From: Methylomonas methanica
GTDB lineage: Bacteria > Pseudomonadota > Gammaproteobacteria > Methylococcales > Methylomonadaceae
Assembly (NCBI GenBank): GCA_001644045.1
Contig: LUUF01000078.1
Coordinates: 1 to 64,000 of the forward strand
DNA: 64,000 nucleotides
Reading direction: 5' to 3'
The translations under genes and the position numbers were made by a program. Under the pieces are notes generated by a model. It saw only the letters and a program-made list of their open reading frames with translations, was not told the DNA's origin and did not search any database. Positions within the stretch are counted from its first letter, which is position 1. Each line of letters opens with the position of its first letter. Below, in pieces: positions 36,811 to 45,719 of the stretch.

Positions 36811-38012
36811 TGAGTATCTCCCCGCTGATTTCTCCAGTTGCCGTCACGGCCTACCAGTGCGTCAGTGCTGGCGGTGATGATTTAGAAGCCTTGTATGCCA
36901 GCCTGATCGCCAACCGTACTCGCCTGAAACCGCTAACGCTATTTGATATTCCTTTCGATACGTTAGTGGGCGAGGTGACTTCACCGCTGCCGGAAATTCG
37001 CTCCAGCTTGAAGGCCTACGACTGCCGCAATGCCAGACTGACTTTAAAAGCACTGGCGCAAGGAAATTTTCGCGCCGATGTCGAGAGGGCAATCGCAAGC
37101 TATGGCGCGGCAAGAGTCGGTTTGATCCTGGGCACCAGCACCTCCGGCATCTACGACTCCGAGAATGCTTATACCCATCTGCTACAAAACGGCGTCATGC
37201 CCGGCGATTTTTATTTCACCAAGGTGCAAACAGCCCAAGCGACTGCCGAATTTTTGCGGCTGGAATTGGGTTTAAAAGGCCCTTGCTATGCTATTTCCAC
37301 GGCCTGTTCGTCCAGCGCGAAAGCCTTGGCGGCCGCGCAACGCTTGCTCGCGACAGACTGCTGCGATGCGGTGTTGGTAGCCGGCGTGGACAGTTTGTGC
37401 CGTCTGACGCTGCGCGGTTTCAACAGTTTACAGCTAACCTCGTCGGAAGCCTGCCGACCGATGGATGCCCAGCGCCAAGGCATCAACATAGGGGAGGGCG
37501 CTGCTTTATTGCTGCTGGAAATGCCAAGCGAAGAAAACGCCGGCCGGCCGCGATTGTTGGCAGTGGGCGAATCTTCCGACGCCCATCACATGAGTGCCCC
37601 GCACCCGGACGGCGTCGGCGCCGCTACGGCCATGGCGCAGGCCTTGCGCCTGGCGGGACGCGATGTTAGCGAAGTCGATTACATCAACCTGCACGCTACC
37701 GCCAGCTCGCTTAACGATCTATCCGAAGCCAGGGCCGTGGTCAGTTTATTTCCCAATCCACCGCCGTGCAGCGGCGTAAAAGGTTTGCTCGGTCATACCC
37801 TGGGTGCGGCTGGCGCGGTTGAGACTATCGTCAGTTTATTAGCGTTGGAGCGTGGGTTCCTGCCCGGTACCTGCGGCTTGCAACAGCCGGACCCGGAATG
37901 CCTGTTCCCGGTGGTCGCGGCGCCGAATCTAGAAATTAGCCCGCGACTGATCTTAAGCAATGCCTTTGGCTTTGGTGGCAACAACGCGAGTGTCTTACTG
38001 GAGGCTGCGTGA
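36810..38012 (+). CDS. beta-ketoacyl-ACP synthase 3 of the cluster
   Basis: A 400-residue ketosynthase with catalytic Cys in STACSSSAKAL, His in LHATASSLND (HAT in place of HGT) and His in KGLLGHTLGAAGAVE. It is closer in layout to the KS at 16170 than to the FabF-type one. It is directly coupled to a chain-length-factor-like gene, so the two probably form a heterodimer. The longer frame to the left lies inside the pump gene. Confidence 0.85.
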   Translation: MSISPLISPVAVTAYQCVSAGGDDLEALYASLIANRTRLKPLTLFDIPFDTLVGEVTSPLPEIRSSLKAYDCRNARLTLKALAQGNFRADVERAIASYGAARVGLILGTSTSGIYDSENAYTHLLQNGVMPGDFYFTKVQTAQATAEFLRLELGLKGPCYAISTACSSSAKALAAAQRLLATDCCDAVLVAGVDSLCRLTLRGFNSLQLTSSEACRPMDAQRQGINIGEGAALLLLEMPSEENAGRPRLLAVGESSDAHHMSAPHPDGVGAATAMAQALRLAGRDVSEVDYINLHATASSLNDLSEARAVVSLFPNPPPCSGVKGLLGHTLGAAGAVETIVSLLALERGFLPGTCGLQQPDPECLFPVVAAPNLEISPRLILSNAFGFGGNNASVLLEAA

Positions 38013-38761
38013 TGGACTGCATGAGTCTGCTGGGGTTTTGTGTCTGTGCGCCGGATGCGGAATTTCGCGGCAGTCTGCCGTTTCCGGCCTTTGATATCAA
38101 TCGCGACACCATTCCGCCGCTGTTACGCCGTCGCAGCAGCCAAGCGATGCAAATGGCGTTCAGCGCTGCGGCGGCGGCTTGCGGGCATGCCGGGCGTTCG
38201 CCGGCAACGCTGCCCTCGATATTTGCCAGCGTGGCCGGCGAGATAAACACCACCGACCAGCTTTGCAGCGAATTAGTCAAGGCGGATGGCGTGATTTCTC
38301 CCGCCGCTTTTCATAATTCCGTGCAGAACACCGCGGCCGGTTATTGGAGTATCGCCCAGCAATGCACCCAACCCGCCAGCGCCATAGCGGCAGGTACGGA
38401 CACCTTTGCTATGGCCTTGCTGGAAGCCTGGTGCCAGTTGTCTTGCCAGGGCGGCGAGCTGCTGTTAGTTTGTTACGATGAAATCTGGCCTGCATATCTG
38501 GCTCCCGATTGCGGCAGTCCGGCTTTTGCCTGCGCAATGGTATTGGCGGCTGGCGCCGTGGAGGGCGGTCTCGTGCAAATAGCCAGGCCGAAAACTGGTG
38601 CGGCCATTTTTCCGCCTGCCTGGACAAAATCGGCGGATAGTATGCCGATTTTGGCCGCCATTCCCTTGCTCGAGGCGGCTTCAGTTAGGGCAGGGGCGCA
38701 AGCTATAGCGCTAACGCCGCATACACCGAGTTGGCAAGTTGATTTAGGTGGTTGGAAATAA
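38009..38761 (+). CDS. ketosynthase-like chain-length-factor protein 2 (PF13723 type)
   Basis: A 250-residue relative of the 19758 protein: RSSQAMQMAFSAAAAACGHAG, then AAFHNSVQNTAAGYWSIAQ at the place of the ketosynthase active site, which has no Cys. Later GTDTFAMALLEAW and CYDEIWPAYL match LFSVFLEAG and CYEQPLPEVYQAYL of the first copy. The start is GTG (overlapping the KS stop as GTGA) or the ATG three bases on. Confidence 0.75.
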   Translation: MMDCMSLLGFCVCAPDAEFRGSLPFPAFDINRDTIPPLLRRRSSQAMQMAFSAAAAACGHAGRSPATLPSIFASVAGEINTTDQLCSELVKADGVISPAAFHNSVQNTAAGYWSIAQQCTQPASAIAAGTDTFAMALLEAWCQLSCQGGELLLVCYDEIWPAYLAPDCGSPAFACAMVLAAGAVEGGLVQIARPKTGAAIFPPAWTKSADSMPILAAIPLLEAASVRAGAQAIALTPHTPSWQVDLGGWK

Positions 38762-38856
38762 TGGCTTGTTATTATCCAAAAAAACAGACAACGGTGAAAA
38801 ACTGCGGTAACTGAACTACTATTGACCGCTACCAAAACTAAGCAAAAGGTATCTCC

Positions 38857-39267
38857 GTGAAACACTATAAAACTTTGGCATTCTTCGCGGCATTGGCGCT
38901 GGGCGCAGGCTGTGCATCAAGCAATAAAGCACCCGCCCAAGCAGGCGCACCGGCGGCTCAATCAAGTACCGCGCCGGAATCCCGGATCGACGGTAATTTC
39001 CCGGCCAATAGCCCATTCGCCAAACTCAAGCTGGGCATGACCCAAGGTCAGGTCCACGAGATTTTGGGTCAACCCACCGACACCAAGTCTTACCAAACCG
39101 GCAAAGCCTGGATCCCGTTTTATTTCGGTCCGGATGTGATGCGGACCGATGAGTTTTACAAGGGCGTGGGCATCATCACCTACACCGGTGCCGGCATAGG
39201 TGGCGTGCATTGGACCGTGTTCAGGGCCATTTACAACGCAGCCGAAGACGGTTATCCGAACGATTAA
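38857..39267 (+). CDS. small SmpA/OmlA-like lipoprotein
   Basis: A 136-residue lipoprotein with lipobox ALGAGC (Cys20) and an Ala/Pro-rich linker. It then has an OmlA-like domain: FAKLKLGMTQGQVHEILGQPTDTKSY, which is the usual helix-turn start of that fold, and WIPFYFGPDVMRTDEFYKG. It is probably an outer-membrane assembly accessory. It lies between the chain-length-factor gene and a halogenase-like gene, in the same direction. Confidence 0.75.
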   Translation: MKHYKTLAFFAALALGAGCASSNKAPAQAGAPAAQSSTAPESRIDGNFPANSPFAKLKLGMTQGQVHEILGQPTDTKSYQTGKAWIPFYFGPDVMRTDEFYKGVGIITYTGAGIGGVHWTVFRAIYNAAEDGYPND

Positions 39268-39282
39268 CCAATATATCTCCGA

Positions 39283-40491
39283 ATGATGCTCGACAATAAG
39301 CAAAACGGTTTTGACTATGATGTTGCGGTCGTCGGTGGCGGCCCGGCCGGCTCGACGGCCGCGACGTTGCTGGCGCAATATGGTCACCAGGTTTTGCTGT
39401 TGGAGAGCGGCAGGCATCCGCGCTTTCACATCGGCGAATCCATGCTGCCGTTTAGCGAGCCGGTGATTCAACGCTTGGGGATAGATTGGAGCGCCGGCAA
39501 TCTATCGAAAAGCGGAGCGGTATTCATTGACGAAGCCACCGAGCAACGCATGTTTTTTCCGTTGGCAATCAATCGCAAGACCTACCAGATCGAACGCGGC
39601 CCGTTTGATCAAATGCTGTTTGAAAACGCCGGTAAACACGGTGTCGAAACGCATCAGGACGAAAAAGTACTGGAAGTTTCCTGCCAACCGGCAGGGGTGG
39701 ACATCGTCTCCGACAAAGGCCAATACCGCTGCCGCTATCTGATCGATGCCACCGGCCGCAGCGCGTTGATGGGCAGGAAAGACAAAGCCATCAAGCGTAT
39801 CGAAAACTTGGGCAAGTTTGCGGTGTATACCCATTTTCAGAACATTCAGCCGGGCGAGGAGGCCGATGAACTGTTCAGTTCCGGCAATATTTATGTGCCG
39901 GTCGTGGACATAGGCTGGATCTGGATCATTCCGCTGGCCGGACGGCGCCTGAGCGTGGGATTGGTGGTACAGAAAGAGCGTCCCAAGGACTGCGATGCGG
40001 AAGAATTGTTGCGCCGTTATTTAGAGGCTTCACCAATTTTGAGCCGTTTGTTAAAAGGGGCGGAGCAATTCGCGCCGGTACGGGTTGAAGCGGATTTCAG
40101 TTACACCAACCAAAGCCGCTACGGCGCCCGCTATGCCTGCTGCGGCGATGCGGCAGGCTTCCTCGATCCGGTATTTTCCTCCGGCGTGTTTCTGGCGTTC
40201 ACCAGCGCCGCCCGGATTGCCGACCGCGCCCACCTGGGGCTAACCGACGGGCGGGAAGCCGATCCCGCGCTTCATGCCGAAGATGATGAAAAGTACTTGC
40301 TGGGTTTCAACACGATGCGACTATTCGTCGAACGTTTTTACCAATCCAACATCGTCCATAACCTGTTTTTCGAAGCCGACCGAGACCCTGATTTGAAAGC
40401 TCAAATAGCCCAGCTCTTAGCGGGCGACTTATGGGTAGACGACAACAAACTGCAACAAAGCCTGCTGGCCGGTCGCCGCGGTGTGAGTTAG
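39283..40491 (+). CDS. flavin-dependent halogenase-like oxidoreductase 2
   Basis: A 402-residue enzyme with the FAD site VVGGGPAGSTAATLL, the PRFHIGESMLP loop, a Lys in LSKSGAVF at the place of the halogenase catalytic Lys, and GWIWIIPL matching WxWxIP near residue 208. CCGDAAGFLDPVFSSG is the second FAD contact. It is clearly related to the 14931 protein but distant. The start may be ATG 39283 or 39286. It is the last gene of the right operon. Confidence 0.7.
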   Translation: MMLDNKQNGFDYDVAVVGGGPAGSTAATLLAQYGHQVLLLESGRHPRFHIGESMLPFSEPVIQRLGIDWSAGNLSKSGAVFIDEATEQRMFFPLAINRKTYQIERGPFDQMLFENAGKHGVETHQDEKVLEVSCQPAGVDIVSDKGQYRCRYLIDATGRSALMGRKDKAIKRIENLGKFAVYTHFQNIQPGEEADELFSSGNIYVPVVDIGWIWIIPLAGRRLSVGLVVQKERPKDCDAEELLRRYLEASPILSRLLKGAEQFAPVRVEADFSYTNQSRYGARYACCGDAAGFLDPVFSSGVFLAFTSAARIADRAHLGLTDGREADPALHAEDDEKYLLGFNTMRLFVERFYQSNIVHNLFFEADRDPDLKAQIAQLLAGDLWVDDNKLQQSLLAGRRGVS

Positions 40492-40755
40492 TTTTTTCCA
40501 GAAATTTCCAGCGTTTTTACTTTCCCAAACCTTCTCAGCCAGCAGCCACGACATCGAATTTAACTCAGCGCTGTCGATACGCCGGCAAACATTGTCGAGA
40601 AATGGGTATATCCAAATCAGGCCGTCTCGTTTTTTACGTTAGTGACACTCGCGGTTTTTAGGCTGTGCTAGTCTTTAGTTTTTTCGACTCGGACGAATCA
40701 CTATGCGCGTTAATCAATCTTCGTTGGGGCCAAAACGCTGCTCAGCCTGCTGGCG

Positions 40756-41550
40756 ATGGTTATTTTTGGCTTTCCGATTATTTATACCGTTTTGTACCAC
40801 CCGATCAGCCGCATGGCATCGGCCAATCCCTTGTACAAGGAATTGTCCAAGGACGCATTCATGGTGATGTCCAGCAAAGTTGATTTGGCAGCCGGGCGCT
40901 TGATCCGCTTTAGCGATGCGACGGGTAAGCTACAGATCAGCAGAATAGTCGGCATGTCGGGCGATGAAATCGGTTTTGTGGCGGGCGTATTGTCGGTTAA
41001 CGGTAAACCGGCCGCCGAATACCCACAGAATACATTGCCAAATTCGACGTTGATCGTGCCGCAACAGGCCGTTTTTTATTTTCCGGACTTCATTCCCAAC
41101 GCTGCGGAGTCTGCGAATCCCGGAACATTGGCGAACCATCTATTGGCCCAGAGCAGCATAAGTGCAACTGTGCTTTATGTATTCGATCAGGCGACGTCGG
41201 CGGCAGAGCATCCGGAACTATTCGTTTACGGTTCGGCATTGATCCTGCTCTATGGCCTGGTATTTTTCGGACTCGGCAAGCGTAAGGACCGTATTTTTAA
41301 ACTGGTTTATTACCTAGCGCGGATCAGTGTTGGTTTGAATTTTGCCATCTGGTTGTTACTCGGGATCTTAGGCATATCGTTTGGGTATAAAGCCGCTATA
41401 CCAGCTATTTACTATGCGTTTGTCTCCTGGTTGACGTTTTTTGGTTTATCTATCGCCGCAGCGGGCACGACACTGGTAGCGATTGTGATATTCGCGGTGT
41501 TGGCGCTATTTTCCGATACCGAATTCGCGACTAAGCGCCTCAACTCGTAG
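40756..41550 (+). CDS. signal-peptidase-fold membrane protein, probably inactive and possibly frameshifted
   Basis: The first part resembles an S26 signal peptidase: a membrane start, then ISRIVGMSGDEIGFVAGVLSVNGKP, equivalent to KRVIGLPGD...LYVNGK. The Lys of the Ser-Lys dyad is replaced by Ser, so it is not a working peptidase. About three membrane helices follow (from residue 155 on), which signal peptidases do not have at this end. The N-terminus looks cut: an ATG at 40703 (MRVNQSSLG) would join the frame if one G were added to the run at 40726-40729. Confidence 0.55.
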   Translation: MVIFGFPIIYTVLYHPISRMASANPLYKELSKDAFMVMSSKVDLAAGRLIRFSDATGKLQISRIVGMSGDEIGFVAGVLSVNGKPAAEYPQNTLPNSTLIVPQQAVFYFPDFIPNAAESANPGTLANHLLAQSSISATVLYVFDQATSAAEHPELFVYGSALILLYGLVFFGLGKRKDRIFKLVYYLARISVGLNFAIWLLLGILGISFGYKAAIPAIYYAFVSWLTFFGLSIAAAGTTLVAIVIFAVLALFSDTEFATKRLNS

Positions 41551-41633
41551 CCTGGAATGACAAACGGACAGGCTCTGCTAAGCTTGGCTCTCTAGTCACC
41601 CACCCGCCTCGTTAATAGGACTATCCAAAGCTT

Positions 41634-42560
41634 ATGGATGCCATGCTTTCTTTAATCGAAAACGTCGAAAAAGTCATCATCGGCAAACGGCCGGTTATCG
41701 AACTGGCCGTGGTCGCGATGCTGTGCCGCGGCCATGTGTTGCTGGAGGATGTACCCGGCACCGGTAAGACCATGTTGGCCAGGGCATTGGCCCGTTCCGT
41801 GGCGGTGGACATGAAACGCCTGCAATGCACCTCGGATTTATTACCGTCGGACATCACCGGCGTCGCCATCTACAATCAAAAGACCGCCGATTTCGAATTC
41901 AGGCCGGGACCGGTGTTTACCCATTTGCTGCTGGCCGACGAAATCAACCGTGCCACGCCGCGCGCACAATCGGCTTTGCTGGAATGCATGGAAGAGTTTC
42001 ATGTCAGCGTGGATGGTCATACTCATGAACTTCCCAAGCTGTTCATGGTGTTGGCTACCCAGAACCCGATCGATATGGCCGGCACCCACGCCTTGCCGGA
42101 AGCGCAACTGGACCGGTTTTTCATGCGCTTGCGGATGGAGTACCCCAGTATCGAACAGGAAATGCGGATACTGGCGGCGCAAGCCCAGACTCACCCTATC
42201 GACAGCCTGCCGGCCGTCACGTCCGAAGCCGATATTCTGGCGGCGCGGGCTCAGGTCAAAGCGGTGCATATCAGTATGGACGTGGCTAAATATATGGTCG
42301 GTATCAGCGCCGCCAGCCGCCAGCACAGCGATTTACGCTTGGGTATCAGCCCGCGCGGCACCTTGGCCTTGGCGCGTGGTGCACAAGGCCTGGCCTATTT
42401 GCGCGGCCGGGATTTCGTGTCGCCCGACCTGGTGAAAAGCATCGCCCCGGCGATTCTGGAACATCGCTTGATCGTCAAGCCGCAAGCGGCGGTGCTGGGA
42501 CGCAATGCCGGCGACATACTCGCGGAAATTCTCGATCGGCTGCCGCCGCCGGTGGTTTGA
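41634..42560 (+). CDS. MoxR-family AAA+ ATPase
   Basis: A 308-residue AAA+ ATPase with Walker A EDVPGTGKTML, Walker B HLLLADEINRATPR, a sensor region LATQNPIDMAGT and an arginine-rich ISPRGTLALARGAQ segment near the end. MoxR proteins act as chaperones for maturation of metalloproteins or envelope enzymes, usually with a DUF58/VWA partner, which follows here. Confidence 0.93.
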   Translation: MDAMLSLIENVEKVIIGKRPVIELAVVAMLCRGHVLLEDVPGTGKTMLARALARSVAVDMKRLQCTSDLLPSDITGVAIYNQKTADFEFRPGPVFTHLLLADEINRATPRAQSALLECMEEFHVSVDGHTHELPKLFMVLATQNPIDMAGTHALPEAQLDRFFMRLRMEYPSIEQEMRILAAQAQTHPIDSLPAVTSEADILAARAQVKAVHISMDVAKYMVGISAASRQHSDLRLGISPRGTLALARGAQGLAYLRGRDFVSPDLVKSIAPAILEHRLIVKPQAAVLGRNAGDILAEILDRLPPPVV

Positions 42561-42573
42561 TCGTTAGACCGCA

Positions 42574-43830
42574 ATGGCGCTGAAGCTGAAGTTTTTAATC
42601 TTGTGCGGCTTTACGCTGGCTGCGTATTTGGCGGCGATCAGCCGCGAACAGAGCCTGCCTTGGTTGCTTGCCGCATTGCTCAGCGCCGCCTTGTTGACCG
42701 GCGTGCTTTGGCCGCGTTGGTTGCTGCAACGTTTGTCGGTGCGCCGGGTCGGGCCGCAACGGGCGCTGGAAGGCGAAACCATCGTGTTTCGGATCGACGT
42801 ACAAAATCGCGGCTGGCTGCCGCGCTTCATGGTGGAGTTGGTAGACCGGCTTCCTTTCGTCGATGCCGCCGAACGGGGCGCCAATGATGGTGATAAATTG
42901 CTGGGCAGTGTCGCTTACGTACCGGGCCGCGGCGCCCGTAGTTTCGACGTACCTTTGCTGTGCGAAAAGCGCGGCTTTTATAAACTGGGGCCGATGGGCT
43001 TGGCGTCCAGCTTTCCGTTGGGCTTGGCGGAAGCGCGCAGCCGCGCCGACCGTTCTTTGCAAACCCTGACCATTTACCCGAAAGTATTTCCTATCCTGTC
43101 GCTGCCACTGTTCGGCGCGCCCAGTCAGATTCACCGGGGCGGTTATTGTCTGCCGGAAGGCGCCGGTGCTGCGGAATTCTCCGGCCTGCGCGAATACCGG
43201 CGCGGCGACAACCCGCGCCATATCCATTGGCCGACCACTGCGCGCTTGAATGAATTGATGGTCAAGGAATTCGAGCCTCTGGCGTCGGCTTCCATCTGCA
43301 TCGCCTTGGATTTAGCCAAGGACGCCAATATCGGCCGCGGCAAACACAGTACCTTGGAATACGCGATACGTATCGCCGCCTCCGTGGCGGCTTATGCCTG
43401 TAGCCAGAATATGCACAGCCGCGTGTTGGCCGCTGCCGCGCAGCCGTTGCGGATTCTGTCCGGCAAGGGCGATTTTCATTATCAAGCGATTCTGGATGCA
43501 CTGGCGGTCGCGGAGGCCGACGGAGTGACGCCGTATGCCAAATTGCTGACAGAAATTGCGTTGAATTGCGTGCGTGGCGAAACGGTATTGTTGCTATTGG
43601 CCGAGCCGCCGCACCGCAATGCCGAAACCCTGCAGGCGCTGGCCTTACTGCGGGCCAAGGGCGTGTATTTGTTCGCGGTATTGTTCGAGCGCGACAGTTT
43701 TTTCAGTAATGCAAGTTGGGCAAAAAACCATGCCGGCGACCGGACATTGAACGCCGGATTATTGGAATTGGGCGCGCATTGTGTAACGGTAAGGCGAGGC
43801 GACGACTTAACGGAGCTGTTTAACCGATGA
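42574..43830 (+). CDS. DUF58-domain protein
   Basis: A 418-residue protein with two N-terminal membrane helices, an Ig-like middle and the DUF58 core EYRRGDNPRHIHWPTTARL followed by MVKEFE, then a VWA-like C-terminal domain. It is the constant partner of MoxR and TgpA. The stop overlaps the next start (ATGA), so three genes formed one operon. Confidence 0.9.
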   Translation: MALKLKFLILCGFTLAAYLAAISREQSLPWLLAALLSAALLTGVLWPRWLLQRLSVRRVGPQRALEGETIVFRIDVQNRGWLPRFMVELVDRLPFVDAAERGANDGDKLLGSVAYVPGRGARSFDVPLLCEKRGFYKLGPMGLASSFPLGLAEARSRADRSLQTLTIYPKVFPILSLPLFGAPSQIHRGGYCLPEGAGAAEFSGLREYRRGDNPRHIHWPTTARLNELMVKEFEPLASASICIALDLAKDANIGRGKHSTLEYAIRIAASVAAYACSQNMHSRVLAAAAQPLRILSGKGDFHYQAILDALAVAEADGVTPYAKLLTEIALNCVRGETVLLLLAEPPHRNAETLQALALLRAKGVYLFAVLFERDSFFSNASWAKNHAGDRTLNAGLLELGAHCVTVRRGDDLTELFNR

Positions 43831-44495
43831 CCGTATCGCCGCTGAATTTTCCAGTCTATTTAGGGTTGTTTTTAGCACAATGGCTGGCCGTTGCCTGCAA
43901 TGCGTTTTTGGATATCCAATACGGCAGCTTTGCGCGGGAAATGCTGTTTTGGGCGGTGGTATTCGGCGGCACTTCGATCATCGGTTGGCGGCAAAGCCAG
44001 CGGGCTACGGCGGCCGGCAAGATTTGGCAAAAAGCGGTGTTGTTTATCGGTTTGTTATTGTTCGTGCTCGTATTTATGCCGATTTGGGGTATGCCGCGCG
44101 CCGGCTTGTATCTGTTGGCCATGTTGCAGGCGTCCTACAATTGCATTACCGCCAGCCGGCGCGAAATGAATCTGGGGCTGTTGGTGTCGCTGGCGATAGT
44201 ATTGTTCGCCGCCTCGCATTACCGCGCCGATTGGACCATGCTGTTTTATCTGGCGCCTTATATCGTGACGGTAGTGTTTTGTCTGGTTGCCGAGCAAATC
44301 CAGCGACGCGGCGCAGACTTGCGGCGTTTGAGTTTGGGCCGGCCCAGCAGCCAAGGGCAGGGTGCTGCTATTTTGGCGGCTACCGCCGCCATCGTGCTGA
44401 TCGGTGGCGGGCTTTACCTAATAACGCCGCAACTCAACTGGCCTTATCTGGAGTGGCGTTTCGGTCAGGTCCGGGTACAGCCGACATACGTGTAA
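43827..44495 (+). pseudogene. tgpA: tgpA (DUF3488/transglutaminase-like), cut by the transposon
   Basis: The first 222 residues are membrane helices typical of the TgpA N-terminus (about six segments, ending LYLITPQLNWPYLEW). Normal TgpA proteins are about 650 residues with a periplasmic transglutaminase domain and one more helix. Here the frame meets what is probably the transposon end near 44473 and stops shortly after. The missing rest is not found in the window. Confidence 0.8.
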
Positions 44496-44518
44496 AAATA
44501 GGACATAGCGACTAATCT
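44473..44518 (+). repeat. candidate left terminal repeat of the Tn3-type element
   Basis: The sequence starting GGGTACAGCCGACAT follows the last sensible tgpA codon and precedes tnpT. Tn3-superfamily ends begin with a G run, and GCCGAxAT further in is reminiscent of Tn4651-type ends as I remember them. No matching inverted copy could be found right of tnpA by eye, so this is tentative. Confidence 0.35.
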
Positions 44519-45537
44519 CCGCTGCTTTTTCCTTTTTTCTCTCTTTTTGATGGTCTCGTCGTTCTTTTTAACACATCCTCAAGTCGTGTTTCAGCGCCGA
44601 TCGCTCTCCGCTCCATCGCTTCGATCTGCTCAATTTGAGCTGCGCTCTTTCCAGTCTGAATAGCATGTTGCTGTATTAGTAGATCGTATTCACCCCGCAA
44701 CTGCCGGTTTTCCTGACATGCTTGTTCAAGCTCGGCTCGTATTCCGCGACTTTCTTCAGTTTGTACCGTCAATTTTGCTGCGAGTTGTTCCGATCTAACT
44801 GATAACTCTTCGTTTTTCAAATTTGCCTTTGCCAATGTAGCTTCAACGCGTTTTGTGGAATCTCGCGCCTCAGTCAATTGCAACATGATGTGTTTCTGCA
44901 CGCCTTCAAGCCGCATGGTGACCTTGTCGATTTCAGTCCGAAATGCTTGCTCCTGTGTTGTTATAGTGGATTGGAGTTCTGCTATACGCTGCTGATATTC
45001 TGCTTTTGCTAGTGCTAATCTTTGCTCCTCTTCGTTTCTGGATGATTCGAGTTGTTGAGCCAAGGCTGTGACCTGTGCTTGTGCTTTATCAGCCGCCGAG
45101 CGGCTATTAGCCACCTCGTTTCGTAACGTCTCGATTTCAACTCGATACGCCATAGATTGTGCCTGTAGCGAGGTTATTTCTTCTTGTTTATTGGTCAAGC
45201 TATCTTCCAGTTCCTGAGCGCTTTGCAAGGCTGTCGCCAGCTCGTTTTCCAGCTCTTCCCGGCGTTGCTCAAAGACCTTTTCTCCATGCTCAATGGCTAT
45301 TGTCCAGGTATTCATCATGGCGTTAGCGACTGCTGGTGGCAGTATCGAGTTTAAAGCATCGGCTTTAGCTTGTTCGTCTTTCCAAAGCTTCAGCTCGTCA
45401 TTAATTGTGGTACGGCTACCTTGCTTGATTTCCGCATAAATCAAATCAACGGTTAATTCGTGTGGTCGTCGACCGGCGGCAACAAGATTGATTGCGGCTT
45501 CGCGGGTGCGTAATCGAGTATCACTTACACGACTCAT
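44512..45537 (-). CDS. tnpT: cointegrate-resolution accessory protein (KfrA-like, coiled coil)
   Basis: A 341-residue protein with an N-terminal KfrA-type DNA-binding domain (AAGRRPHELTVDLIYAEI then SRTTINDELKLW) and a very long coiled coil from about residue 85 to 320, rich in Glu, Gln, Leu and Arg. In Tn4651 TnpT binds the resolution site and assists TnpS. It ends in a basic tail (RPSKREKKGK). It is divergent from the recombinase gene, with the palindromic site between. Confidence 0.85.
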   Translation of the reverse strand: MSRVSDTRLRTREAAINLVAAGRRPHELTVDLIYAEIKQGSRTTINDELKLWKDEQAKADALNSILPPAVANAMMNTWTIAIEHGEKVFEQRREELENELATALQSAQELEDSLTNKQEEITSLQAQSMAYRVEIETLRNEVANSRSAADKAQAQVTALAQQLESSRNEEEQRLALAKAEYQQRIAELQSTITTQEQAFRTEIDKVTMRLEGVQKHIMLQLTEARDSTKRVEATLAKANLKNEELSVRSEQLAAKLTVQTEESRGIRAELEQACQENRQLRGEYDLLIQQHAIQTGKSAAQIEQIEAMERRAIGAETRLEDVLKRTTRPSKREKKGKSSGD

Positions 45538-45594
45538 GACGATCTCCTTCTAAAAAACTGGTCAGCAGGTAAACTTTTACTCCATGGTTAACAA

Positions 45595-45625
45595 TATACT
45601 ACAGTATAACGTTATATATATAACG
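45595..45625. promoter_or_regulatory. palindromic resolution (rst-like) site between tnpT and tnpS
   Basis: Two adjacent perfect dyads lie here: TATACT-AC-AGTATA at 45595-45608 and CGTTATATATATAACG at 45610-45625. In Tn4651 the site where TnpS recombines lies in the tnpS-tnpT spacer and contains such inverted repeats. The same spacer must hold both promoters, so binding would also autoregulate. Confidence 0.65.
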
Positions 45626-45719
45626 ATTAATCAAAGAAATTTATGATAATACCTATAATCAAAATTATTATTGCTGTACGCTGCTAGTCGTCCCTTTCAA
45701 AACTCCTGAGATCGCGCAT

